This document shows, one piece after another, positions 12,901-22,946 of a stretch of 64,000 nucleotides of DNA. The translations under genes were made by a program, and so were the position numbers. The first letter of the stretch is position 1. Every line of letters starts with the position of its first letter. This DNA is from Scenedesmus sp. ARA3. Taxonomy: Eukaryota > Chlorophyta > Chlorophyceae > Sphaeropleales > Scenedesmaceae. The notes under the pieces are model-generated. The model saw only the letters and a program-made list of their open reading frames with translations. It was not told where the DNA came from and did no database searches. The stretch lies in contig RWJK01001794.1 of NCBI GenBank assembly GCA_004335835.1, forward strand, positions 1-64,000. Reading direction: 5' to 3'.

Positions 12901-14849
12901 GCACACATCTCCACACATGTGCACACATCTCCCACACATGTGCACACACATCCACACATGTGTACACATCTCCACACATGTGCACACATCTCTACACATG
13001 TGCATACATGTGCACACACCTCCACACATGTGTACACATCTCCACACATGTGCACGCATCTCCACACATGTGCACACACATCCACACATGTGTACACATC
13101 TCCACACATGTGCACACATGTCCACACATGTGCACACATCTCCCACACATGTGCACACATCTCCACACATGTACACACATCTCCCACACATGTGCACACA
13201 TCTCCATACATGTGCACACCTCCCAATCAGTGCTAACATGGCAGCAGGGCACCTCACCCAGCTGTAAACACCTTGCTCTGTACTACTAAGCTGATTTGCA
13301 CAGCGGAACTAATTTAATAAGTTGTCAAGTACACGCATGGACCGTGCGCTGCAAGAGCTGTTCCCTGCAGTGCTGGTACACACCAGGACAACAACACAGC
13401 CAGGCTATAGTTGCGCCGCACCTGCTGCTGAAGCACCAGGCGCAGCCGCCTGTCTGTGTTGAAGCGCAGCACGGCCGGCAGCGGCAGGCAGCGCATCACG
13501 CCGGCCAGGAAGTTGCGGAAAGACGCCTCCAGCAGTGACAGCCACTCAGGGCTGAAGTACACCTGGCACGCCAGCAGACCATACAGCGCGACAGACACAA
13601 ACAAGCATCAGGGTGTACGGCTCTGTGCGCTACTGGTCAGCAGCTAGCAGCAAGCCAGACGTGACCAGGGACAGCCGCACCTTGGACAGCCCACTGGTAG
13701 CAAACATATGCGTCTGCTGTATTGCGCACTTGCCATGCAAGTGGCGGTTGCCCCAGACATGCATGCGGCTGCGCCCCACCTGGAAGCGCGGCTCGCGCTC
13801 CGGGTGCTGCAGGTAGGACAGCACGAACCAGTCGCGCCAGTCAGGCGCGCCGCTGCCATCCTCACCGCCGCCAGTCCAGCCCGCGCTGCTGCTGCTGTTG
13901 CTGCTGCTGCTGAGCAGCTGCGGGCCGTACAGCTTGAAGAAGTCTGCCACCTTGTCAGGCCTGCCTGCTGCTGCTGCAGTCACCAGGAATGCTCTCAGCA
14001 GGTCTGCCTCCACCGCTGCCACCAGAGGCTCGTAGCGGCTGTCCAGGCGGCTGTACAGCCTGAGGTGTGAGCAGGTGGGAAGGAAAGGGTAGCAGCACAA
14101 GGTGAGCAGGGGTGCAGCTGCAGTGTGGGGTGGATGGTCAGCACTGCTCTTATGCCTTGTTGCACGTGACAGGCCATTGCAAGGCACGACCTGGCGTGCC
14201 AGAAGCAAGAACTGCTGGTGAGCTCCAGCTGCGCCTTAGTTGACGGACTGCAGTGCCCATCACACACAACGCACATGGATGGGAGGTGCGGCATTGGCAG
14301 CACATCAAGCTGCTACCCCTGCTGCTGCGCCCCTCAATGACACCACCAGCAGCAGCAGCAGCCCCACTCACAGCCCGTTGAGGTGGTCCAGCAGCCCCAC
14401 CAGTGCGCTGCAGTCCAGCCCAGGCAGCAGCTTGCGGAAGATGAGGTCAGCGATGCGGTCAGCCTGCAGCACCGTGCAAGGCGCATGTAATAGAGCCAAG
14501 CAACCCTCTGCTGTAGCTGTAGTCGACAGTACGTGCTGTGCATGCAAAGGCAACGATTAGCAGTCCCAGTAATGCGTGTGGCAGCAGCCGGCCTACACAG
14601 GCTGCAACGCCCAGTGCAGCATTGCTGCGGGTGTGCTCGTCTACAGCACAGGCTTGATGCCAGCTGTCGCACATGCGCTGTTGCCTTGTCAGGCAGCCTT
14701 AACCGAAACACGCCCACAGGCATGCCCACCTGCAGGCCGCAACCAGGGTCTGCGTCCAGGTCCCGCCCAAAGGCCTCCAGCGAGGACACAAAGCCGCGGA
14801 ACAGCAGGTACTCGCGGATCAAGCTGTCCACGTAGGGCAGCGCATCCAT
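9754..14849 (-). CDS. WDR91: WDR91 homologue (endosomal WD-repeat protein)
   Basis: Five exons: 14730-14849, 14372-14463, 13780-14059, 13422-13562, 9754-12246. They give about 1,041 residues with consistent phases. The N-terminus (VDSLIREYLLFRGF, then LYSRLDSRYEPL, DWFVLSYL, WLSLLEASFRNFL and LPLPAVLRF) follows the animal WDR91 N-terminal half almost segment by segment. A coiled-coil (SALQSELSRAKQQLAEATEAL) opens exon 5. A low-complexity Q/A/S linker of about 350 residues follows. A WD40 propeller occupies about 585-1041 (for example CVAFSPSGANVASACADGLVAIW). In animals WDR91 is a Rab7 effector that restrains PI3P synthesis during early-to-late endosome conversion; the same role here is inferred. 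The protein is longer than human WDR91 because of the linker. The gene is divergent from the PNC carrier across 567 bp. Confidence 0.9.
9917..9950. repeat. CTG repeat encoding polySer in WDR91
   Basis: Consecutive triplets read as about eleven Ser codons on the minus strand, in a loop between the last propeller strands of WDR91. The same triplets would give Leu or Ala in other frames, which explains several spurious open frames here. Confidence 0.7.
12405..13215. repeat. 20/21-bp minisatellite in the last WDR91 intron
   Basis: The unit is CACATCTCCACACATGTGCA, with a 21-base variant carrying one more C, repeated for about 800 bp. Each unit contains the palindrome CACATGTG, so both strands look alike and open frames run through in several phases (spurious His/Thr/Cys-rich proteins). 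The array lies entirely in the intron 12247-13421 and is interrupted by a 50-N gap. Confidence 0.95.
12630..12679. other. 50-N assembly gap inside the minisatellite
   Basis: Exactly fifty N bases, probably a nominal gap size. The true length of the array, and hence of the WDR91 intron, is unknown. Confidence 0.98.
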
Positions 14850-15416
14850 GGCTGCTGCTGTTTGACGGCTGTGATGTTTTATCTATTGACTACCAATCCG
14901 CTACATGCTTGCTGTGGCAGGCCCACTTTGGCTGTGAGCTGACTGGACACAGGGGGTACAGTACTGCTGCTGCTGTCGTTGTGAAGTCGGGTGACGTGCT
15001 CGATCAGGGACCACTTTCTGTGGAAAACAAGCAATTCAATTGAGTCTCACGCGACATCACTGCTATAGGTGACAGCGTACACTGCAGTAAGGGACTTGCA
15101 CCGTAAACTGCCCACGAGAGCAACAGACCGATCGGGGAATCAGGCAACCGCCGTCCTCAATTACTTTTTCAAGCAATAATGCTAGTGTTTGGAGATGTTT
15201 CGCACTATCACGTGCTTGGAGAAGCTGTGCAGGCGCTTTTTCATGTAACAAGTAGTAATAGGGTCATCGCGTCTTGGTGGTGCCTGATCTAGCTATTTCC
15301 TGTTTGCTATTGCTAGCGTAGTGCTTGAGCTCTGGTATTTGAAACTGCTTGTTTCCGTTGCAGTGCTGCCTTGTGACTTTCCTCCTGCTGAGTCACTCGC
15401 AAGTGCAGCGAGCACC
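14850..15416. promoter_or_regulatory. Bidirectional promoter region WDR91 / PNC carrier
   Basis: These 567 bp separate the two divergent start codons, so both core promoters and 5' UTRs must lie here. The sequence is less CTG-rich and more AT-rich than the genes. No TATA box or repeat stands out. A short upstream frame reading toward PNC cannot be excluded. Confidence 0.6.
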
Positions 15417-18400
15417 ATGGCGTCAAGGGCAGCTGTGGAAAGCGTGGCGGGTGGCATAGGCAGCCTTATCGCTCTTGTGACCACTTACCCGCTCAAGACA
15501 AGTGCGTGGGTCTCCCGGAACGGTCCCGGGTTTCGGCAGCAGCAGCACAGCAACAGCACATCATGACTTTGGCATACAGCTGCCTGCAGATGTGTGTGCT
15601 GCGTCAACAATGCAGCGTTGACATTCATGTTTGCATTAGTGGCATCTGTTTATGCTATGCATTCGCTCCTTTCAGACTAGTGCATCACGCTGCCGTGGGT
15701 TTGAAACACAGCTGCATTGGCGTCAGCATGTCGGCCAGCTCAGCTTGACGAAGGTAGCACGTGTGCCTGCTGACATGACCTCGCTGGTAGCAGCAGCATC
15801 TGTTTGTTGCACGGCACCATTCTGTTATTACATCCTGATGATGAGCTCTCCGCTGTCTTTCCTATGCCCCGCTCCCCCACCCCCCTCTCGTTACTGCCGC
15901 CAGTCTACACGCTGCAGGCCATCCGCATGCAGGAGGACTCCAAAGGGCGCAGCCTGTCAGCAGCAGAAAAGAAAGAGCTGGCAGGCAACCCGCTGAAGCT
16001 GCTGCAGTCGCTGCTGCCATCCATCGGGGCGCTGTACTCAGGCCTGCAGCCAGCTGCCATTGAGACAACTGCCTCCAATGCGGTGAGCAGTTGGTGCGCG
16101 GCTGTTCAAGCGCTGCTCGCAGCTCTCATACACCACCTTGCCTGGCTGGAAAAATGTGTTGTCAGCTCTGCTGAACCTTGTGCACAGCGCAGCATGTTGT
16201 GTAACAGTGGGACGCGTCACATGCCTATTCATACCCTCAACTCCTCACACATGTTCACACACGACATTACCTTCTGCCTCCTGCAGATCTACTTCTACTT
16301 CTACAGCCTGCTGCGGGCAGGCGTGGTGTCGCGCTTCAGGGCCCAGCGCGGGCTGCCGCCAGTGGGTGCGGGCAGTGCTGAGGCGCGCAGTGAGGACATC
16401 GGCGTGGCTGCCTCGCTGCTGGTGGCTGCTGTGGCTGGCGCCATCAACATGGTGGCCACCTCGCCCGCACAGGTAGGGGCGGCTGGGGGCACTGCGGCGC
16501 TGTGCTGCAGGGTGAAGTACGCGTTGGCATGAGCGCCAGCTGCAGCGCAGTGCATGGCTGTGCAGCACAGCAGGCTGGTTGCCCAGTTGGTGCTGGTGGT
16601 GTTGCTGGTGTATGTCAAGCGGTGATCAGTGCAGCAGCAGCAGCAGCAGCAGCATGGACCTCTGCCTTGCTTTTACATAACATACGTTGTTTCCGCCCTT
16701 GCTCCTCCTCCCCCTCCCTTCAGGTGGTGTGCACGCAGATGCAGGCGCGCTCCAACCTGAAGCGCCAGCTGGCCGCGCAGGGCCAGTCGGGCGCTGCCGG
16801 GGCCATCCGCAGTGACGCCATGGGCGTGGTGCGCAGCATCTGGCAGGAGGACGGGCCTTTTGGCTTCTGGAAGGGTGAGCGCGGGAAGGCGGTGGAAGGG
16901 GAGAGCGACAGCAGGTGGTGGAGCTGCACGGCAGGCTGGCAGCTGTGTCTGCAGATCTTACACGGGCGACCTGCACAGCAGCGGTATGGTGTGGCAGAGT
17001 CTTGCTGCTGAACGTGTGTGGAGAGTGCTGCACCTCCCGGTGATGCACGTCCTAGTGCGGGTGTGCTTGTTATCCCTGTCTTCATGTAAACATTGCTCGT
17101 TGCTCGTTGCTCGTTGCATAAATTTAGCGCCACACACACTCACTTGCTGCTGCGCTACTTGTCCACCACCTGCTGCCACCTCTGCTGCCGCCAGGCCTGG
17201 CGCCCAACCTGATCCTGGTGGTCAACCCGGCCGTGCAGTACATGGCCTACGAGTGGCTCACGCAGCGGCACGCAGCGCTGAAGCAGAAGCGACTGGCGCG
17301 GGCTGGCGTTAAAGTGGGGCGCGTGAAGCTGAGCGCAGGGGAGGTCTTCATGCTGGGTGAGCCAAGAGGGGAGGGGGGGGGCAGGGCGCTTGCAGTTGCT
17401 GCCTTGGAGCGGGTCACAATATGCTCTGCTCTGCTGCTGCGGAGTGTTTGATACATCCAGCATGCTGAAAACGGCAGCTGTGTTGTGCCTGCTGTGCCTG
17501 GCCTGGTGCTGCCACCTACAAACTCCATGACAGCCACCATCATCAATATGCTCTGGCAGCTTGCACATGCTGCACACAAGGCACTAATCTCACATGCTGC
17601 TGTGTCCTTTGTCATCTACTTCTGCCGCTGCTGTCAGGCGCGTCGGCCAAAATCGCCGCTACCATCGTGACCTACCCCATGATCGTCATCAAGAGCCGCC
17701 TGCAGGCAGCAGGCAGCCACACAGCGGCAGAGCTACAGTGAGTGGCAGCGCAGCAACAGCAGTTTGACTTCCCAATCAGCACAAGGTACCATGAGCAGTG
17801 CATTCTTTATCTGCCGCAACAGCAGATTGGAACCTCAGCCAGAGTAAAAGGAGGCAGGCTGCCGTGTCTGCCTTGTCGGGCATGTCTGCCTGCAACGCTA
17901 GCATGGCTCCCGGTGACTGGTATGGTGCGCTTATTGGCCTGCCCTGCTGCGCTGCTCACCTCCCATCCCACTCCCCCCACTCTCCCGCATCTCCGCAGGT
18001 ACGCGGGCACCTGGGACGCCATCCGCCGCATCTGGGCCGAGGAGGGCCCCGGGGGCTACTTCAAGGGCATGCGCGCCAAGATCCTGCAGACGGCGCTCAA
18101 CGCGGCGCTCATGCTCATGATCAAGGAGCAGGTGCGGCGCGGGACACCGCTGAGCGAGGGATGCTGGGCACTACCTGCTGAACACACAGGCATGCTCTGC
18201 TACTGTTGACCTGGTGATGCATGAGCCACTGCTGTTTCGACAGTTGCGTGGCCAGTACTATGAAAGCTGCTGCAGCTCGCGCTGCCGTGATTCCTGTGTT
18301 CTCTGGGGTCTGATGTGCCCTGCGACATGGTAACACGCTGTCCCGTGCTGCTGGCGTGCAGGTGCATGGCAGCGCTGCAGCAACTGTGCGTGCGGTGGAG

Positions 18401-18466
18401 TCGCTGCTGGCTGGACTGCAGTCGTCACCCCCGCGCGTCACATCCAACATGGTCAAGGGGATTTGA
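15417..18466 (+). CDS. PNC: Peroxisomal adenine-nucleotide carrier (PNC / PMP34 / SLC25A17 family)
   Basis: Eight exons: 15417-15501, 15904-16082, 16287-16472, 16724-16874, 17195-17356, 17638-17737, 17999-18131, 18362-18466. They give 366 residues with matching phases. The three repeats of a mitochondrial-carrier-family protein are present: AGGIGSLIALVTTYPLKT, a second repeat ending SPAQVVCTQMQ, and GASAKIAATIVTYPMIVIKS. Diagnostic for the peroxisomal branch are LVVNPAVQYMAYEWL after repeat 2 and YFKGMRAKILQTALNAALML near the end, both close to plant PNC and human PMP34. As in that branch, the PxD/ExxK/R signatures are degenerate. The protein would exchange cytosolic ATP for AMP across the peroxisomal membrane to feed fatty-acid activation. 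Six transmembrane helices are expected. A weaker possibility is another SLC25A17-like transporter such as a CoA/NAD carrier. Confidence 0.88.
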
Positions 18467-19949
18467 ACAGCAGCAGCAGAAGCAGCAATAGCAGTAGCAG
18501 TGCTTTGAGTCAGGATAACGGGACATGATAGGTAGGGGATCGTAGAATAGGCGGGCGGGCGCGTGGTGGGTGGGTGCGGTTTAGTCAGCAGAAGTGGTTG
18601 CTTTCTGTTGTTGGGGAATCTGTGGACACTTGGGCACCACTGGCTGTGAAGGGTGACACCAGTACATTGTACAGGCAGCAGTTGCTTGTCGATGGCTGCC
18701 GGCAACATGCATGCAGTCAACACTGGTTTTGTGCCGTGGACCTCGAGCTTTTGACTGACAGACGAGTATGAAGAAGGATGCTTGGTAGCGTGTGTTGTAT
18801 ATTCCATGTTGGGTGCTCCCTAAGGTGCAGCGGCCCAGCTCCCTGCGGCTTGTGAGGGCAGGCCCACCTGAGCTCAGGAACTCGAGTTCCACGAGTTGCG
18901 GGCCACCGTCCTGCATGCAGTTTTGCTTTGTACCATACTGGCTTGTGGCTGAGCCATCCACGCCTGTCCGATATGTTGTGAATGCCATGTTGGCCAAGTG
19001 TGTTGATGTATGCACTGTTTGGGGTTGCGACTTCATGCACATCATTTTTCATGCTAGACTGTCCATCTTTACATCTGGGGCCACACTTGCTTCAAGCATA
19101 AAATTCATGCACTGTGGGTCTCTGCTACAGTGCGGCTGAGGCACTTCTCCCTTTGCCTCAGTGCTGCCTTCCAAATCAGATCAACCAAGGCAGCTGATCG
19201 CTTGATTTTGTTACCAGGAACATGACATTGCAACGATGTGCGTCAATTTGATTGAGTTAAAAGAAAGTTAGTTCGTGAGCCCAAGCTGGGCCATGCATGA
19301 TGCACCCAGGGGCTACCACTGAGGCAGGGGCCATACTGTGCGGTGATCATAGCTAAGACCAGCCAGCCTAGCACGGAGTGCGTCTCCGTACTGTCCAGTG
19401 CCGCTATCATAGCATGAGTCATGGCATCAACACACCCGGGAACACCAGATCACAAGAAGCAACACCTTTATGAAAGCGCATCACGCATATGCAACACGCC
19501 ATCAAACAGCTAGATCTGTGCCAAGATGACGGGGTAAATGCCGGTATACATGCAGGTACCTGCCAGAAACAACGTGCTTTGCCCCACAGTATCTCAGTGG
19601 GTGCTGTTGTTTTGCTGTAACAGGCCATTCTCACCCGCACCAGAGCTACTTTGCTCAAGGAGGTCCGATGCAACCATGTTGCCCGGCAGTGTTGAACACT
19701 GCTGATCACTGGCAACAATTGCCCGCAGCTGCAGCAAACTGATGGTGCTCAAGCCAGCTGCATGCAGCATGCCGCTGCTGTGCAGCCAAGTCACGCCACA
19801 AGCTGTTGCACCGTGCGACAACTTGCACGCGCAATTTGAGTGCAGCCGAAGTGTGATTGCTGCAGCCACTGCTGCCTCCAGCTGCTGCGCCACATACCCT
19901 CTGCTGCACCGCATCGGCATGATCAGACATTGACTACTTCTGCTGCTGC

Positions 19950-19991
<42 letters not shown>

Positions 19992-20095
19992 TGTTGTTGC
20001 TGCCGCTTATGTTGCTGCTGCTGCTACTGCTGCTGCAGTAGTTTGGAAACTTCTGCTGCAGCGCGCTGCTGCCTTGATGCTGCGTGGCAGCGGGC
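18467..20095. other. Convergent intergenic region PNC / UFC1
   Basis: The two genes end toward each other, so this is 3' flank for both. No exon-like segment or recognisable protein was found on either strand. A CTG-repeat tract runs from about 19,945 to 19,987, close to the UFC1 stop. The remainder is ordinary mixed sequence. Confidence 0.6.
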
Positions 20096-20205
20096 TCACA
20101 CCTTGGGCTGGATCACGCCCGCCTCCACCATGTAGGGCACCTCAGCAGCCAGCCAGGGCGCCAGCCCCAGGCACAGCGCGTGCGCAAAGCCAAAGTGCGG
20201 GCTGC

Positions 20206-20239
<34 letters not shown>

Positions 20240-21437
20240 CAGAACAGGCACACAGTGTCACCCTGCTTCAGCTCCTGTTGTGATGCATCATGTCAAACAT
20301 TGCAGCAAGGCCCGGCAGCACCAGGCCCGCACAGCACGAGAATGATGGCTAAGATCCACGCCTGCACTTGCCAGCACCAGGAGCCTGAAGCATTACGTCC
20401 ATGCAGCTGCTGTGCAGTGCCTGCTGCCACTGTTGCTGCTGCCGCTGCTGCTGTGTGGCGCGCACCTGTTCTTGGCCCACAGCGGCTTGAAGTGGATGGT
20501 GAGGCAGACCTTGCCGCCCCGGTACATCTTGGCGGTCTTGCCCTCCAGCTCCGGCAACTCGATCTCTGGCGCCACGGCGGGGTAGGTGGCGGGCACGTCG
20601 AAGCGGAAGTCAAACTCGTACTTGATGAGGTTGTGCACATACCTGCGGCAGGGGTTGCAGCCGTAGGGTGAACCACGCAGGCTTGCCACTTGCCGGCTTG
20701 CCACTTGGCAGGGATGCACTACCATCAGCTGTGGGCAACGCTGTGCGTTGCTGCACAGCTGTTGGAACTGCAAGTGTAGCTGAATGTGTGCGCATGTCAT
20801 AGTGTCGCTGTGCTTTGGCCATTGCAGCAATGGGCGGCAACTGCTGCGGCGCTGCTGCTGGCCTGCCTGTGCGCCACGCACCAGCACTTGCCCTTCCAGG
20901 CCTTGCCGCCGTCCTCTGGCTGGATGGTGAACCAGTCTGTGTCGCTGTCCTTATTCATCTGGATGTACGTGATCAGCGCTTGCAGCTCCTGCAGGGGTGC
21001 AAATGAGCGCCAGGGCCGCAGCATGTTGAGAGCACCGTGCATGTCGAGCACTGTGAAAACACAGTCCCGCAGCTGCCAGCAACACTACTGCTGCTGCTGA
21101 CAAGGCTTGCTGCATGTTGCGTTGCACATAGTTGTGGGAAAAGCCCCGCTGCGGCTGCTGAGAATACAGCCATGTACGTAGTGGTCATGCAGCTCGGTGC
21201 TGCTGTATTGCTGCTGTTGCTGCTGTTGGCACCTGCTTCAGGCGCGCGTCCCACTTCTCCTTGGCATCCCTCGGGCCAGCATTCTCCTATTGTCAACAGC
21301 AGTAGATAGCCGTGAGTTCGCGCTGGACTGTTGCTCGCCGGGTGCACGAGCGAAGGTTGCACGGTCACTGCACTCACTGTGAGCAGAGGGATCTTGCCCA
21401 CTGTCTGCCTCGTCTTGGGGTCCCACGAGTCGGCCAT
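20096..21437 (-). CDS. UFC1: UFM1-conjugating enzyme (E2) UFC1
   Basis: Five exons: 21378-21437, 21233-21283, 20882-20988, 20466-20642, 20096-20201. They give 166 residues, against 167 in human UFC1. The sequence follows UFC1 throughout: [26 protein letters not shown] at the exon 2 start, [39 protein letters not shown], then [20 protein letters not shown], and a closing [20 protein letters not shown]. The catalytic Cys is in GGKVCLT, about residue 119. UFC1 accepts UFM1 from UBA5 and hands it to the UFL1 ligase, acting mainly on ER-bound ribosomes. Start and exon 2 boundaries were fixed by this alignment. The upstream flank is only 268 bp, shared with the remodeler 3' end. Confidence 0.95.
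20206..20236. repeat. CAG/CTG repeat at the 3' end of the last UFC1 intron
   Basis: On the minus strand CTG triplets run up to the acceptor CTGCTGCCGCAG before exon 5. It is one of many introns in the window whose 3' end is built from CTG repeats. Confidence 0.75.
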
Positions 21438-21705
21438 TATGTGTTTTTTGTGAGCTGAGATGTGCCGCAACGTCTGCCAACCGAAACAACTGATAAGGGG
21501 TGCTGCAGCAGGTCAATCAGCAGACAAGTGCTGCTATCTACAAATGGTTCAGTTCACTTCTGTGAAAAAAGTTTTGACCCACACCAAACAATTCAACACA
21601 AGCCAGACTATGCTGGCATCCATCACATGCAGGTGACACATCCTGTTACAATGCCAGTTGCACCCTGACTCAGTGAGTGAGTCGCGTGAGCAGCAGCCTG
21701 TCCCA
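21438..21705. promoter_or_regulatory. Compact UFC1 promoter / remodeler 3' flank
   Basis: Only 268 bp separate the UFC1 start from the stop of the next minus-strand gene. The UFC1 promoter and the remodeler polyadenylation site must share this interval. It includes an AT-richer stretch around 21,560-21,610. Confidence 0.55.
21646..21650 (-). promoter_or_regulatory. UGUAA poly(A) signal of the SNF2 remodeler
   Basis: TTACA on the plus strand is TGTAA on the coding strand, 56 bp past the stop codon at 21706. Position and motif fit the chlorophyte polyadenylation signal well. Confidence 0.6.
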
Positions 21706-21802
21706 TCAGTCATCCTGTGTCAGGTCAATGCAGTCGTCATCTTGACGCCCAGCCGCAGCGTTGATTTGCTGGCCCTGCATGTGCTGCTGCTGCTGCTGCT
21801 GC

Positions 21803-21860
<58 letters not shown>

Positions 21861-22267
21861 CATGTCCCAGCGGGCTGGGCTGCCAGCTGTGAGCTAGGGC
21901 GACTGCTGCTGAACTGTACCTGCCTGAGGCGGGATTGCTGCGCTGGCCAGGTGAGCTCTTCATGAACTGCTCCTGCTGTTCAGCTGCAGCTGCGAGTGCG
22001 CCGTTTGCTACACTGCCTGCACCAGCACCGGCTGCTGGCCGCTTCGCTGCCGGCTGTTCAGCAGCGATGCTGCCAGGGGTGCCAGCAGCACTTGCAGCAG
22101 CAGAGGGCTGCTCCAGGGGACGCTTCACGCCGGGCACAGCTGCGGGATCTGGCTCAGGTTGCGGCACTGCAGCCACTGGTGCCTGGCCTGCACAGCTGTC
22201 GCCGCCGTGGCTGCCAGCTGCAGCCGCGGCGTCAGTCAGTTGCTGCCCCTGCTGCATGCCAGGTAGG

Positions 22268-22301
<34 letters not shown>

Positions 22302-22853
22302 GTACCAAATGCTGCAACTGCTCCCCACTGGGATGCTGCTGCAATTGCGCCTGCGTCACAGCACCATTGCCATGCTGCTGCCCTTGCTGCTGCTCCAGCT
22401 GTCCCGGCACCTGCTGCTGAGCTGCGCCGGGTGCCTGTGCTGCGCCATCCATTGCCACAGTTGCCGGCACTGGCTGCCCTGCTGCAGCCAGCACTGCGCG
22501 CCCATCCGGCGTCATCAGCTGCAGCGAGCCTGCCGGCCCCGCCTGCAATGCCTGCACTGTCTGCAGCGCTGCATGCTGGGCAGCGCCCCCCTTGCTGTAC
22601 ATCTGCTGCAGTGCCTGCTGGAGAATGGTCCCGGCAGGCTGCTGCCCGCCACTACCTGGCTGCACTGGTGTTGCACCACCGGGCTGCGGCTGCACAGCTT
22701 GATGTCCACCCAAGCCCTGCTGCTGTGGTGCTGGTGCAGCCTGTTCGCCTGCCCTACCGCTGCCTTGCCTGCTGAGGGCGCCAGGCACGGCGTCTGGCTC
22801 AGCAGCTGCTGCTGTTGCAGGTGCAGCAGGTACACTTTGTGGTGCCATGTGTA

Positions 22854-22946
<93 letters not shown>

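Noticed and set aside
12405..13215. CRISPR-like direct repeats
   Set aside because: The units are contiguous without unique spacers, in a nuclear intron of a eukaryote.
12167..13289. Long open frames in all directions with His/Thr/Cys/Val repeats
   Set aside because: They are produced by the palindromic 20/21-bp minisatellite inside a WDR91 intron and run through the N gap.
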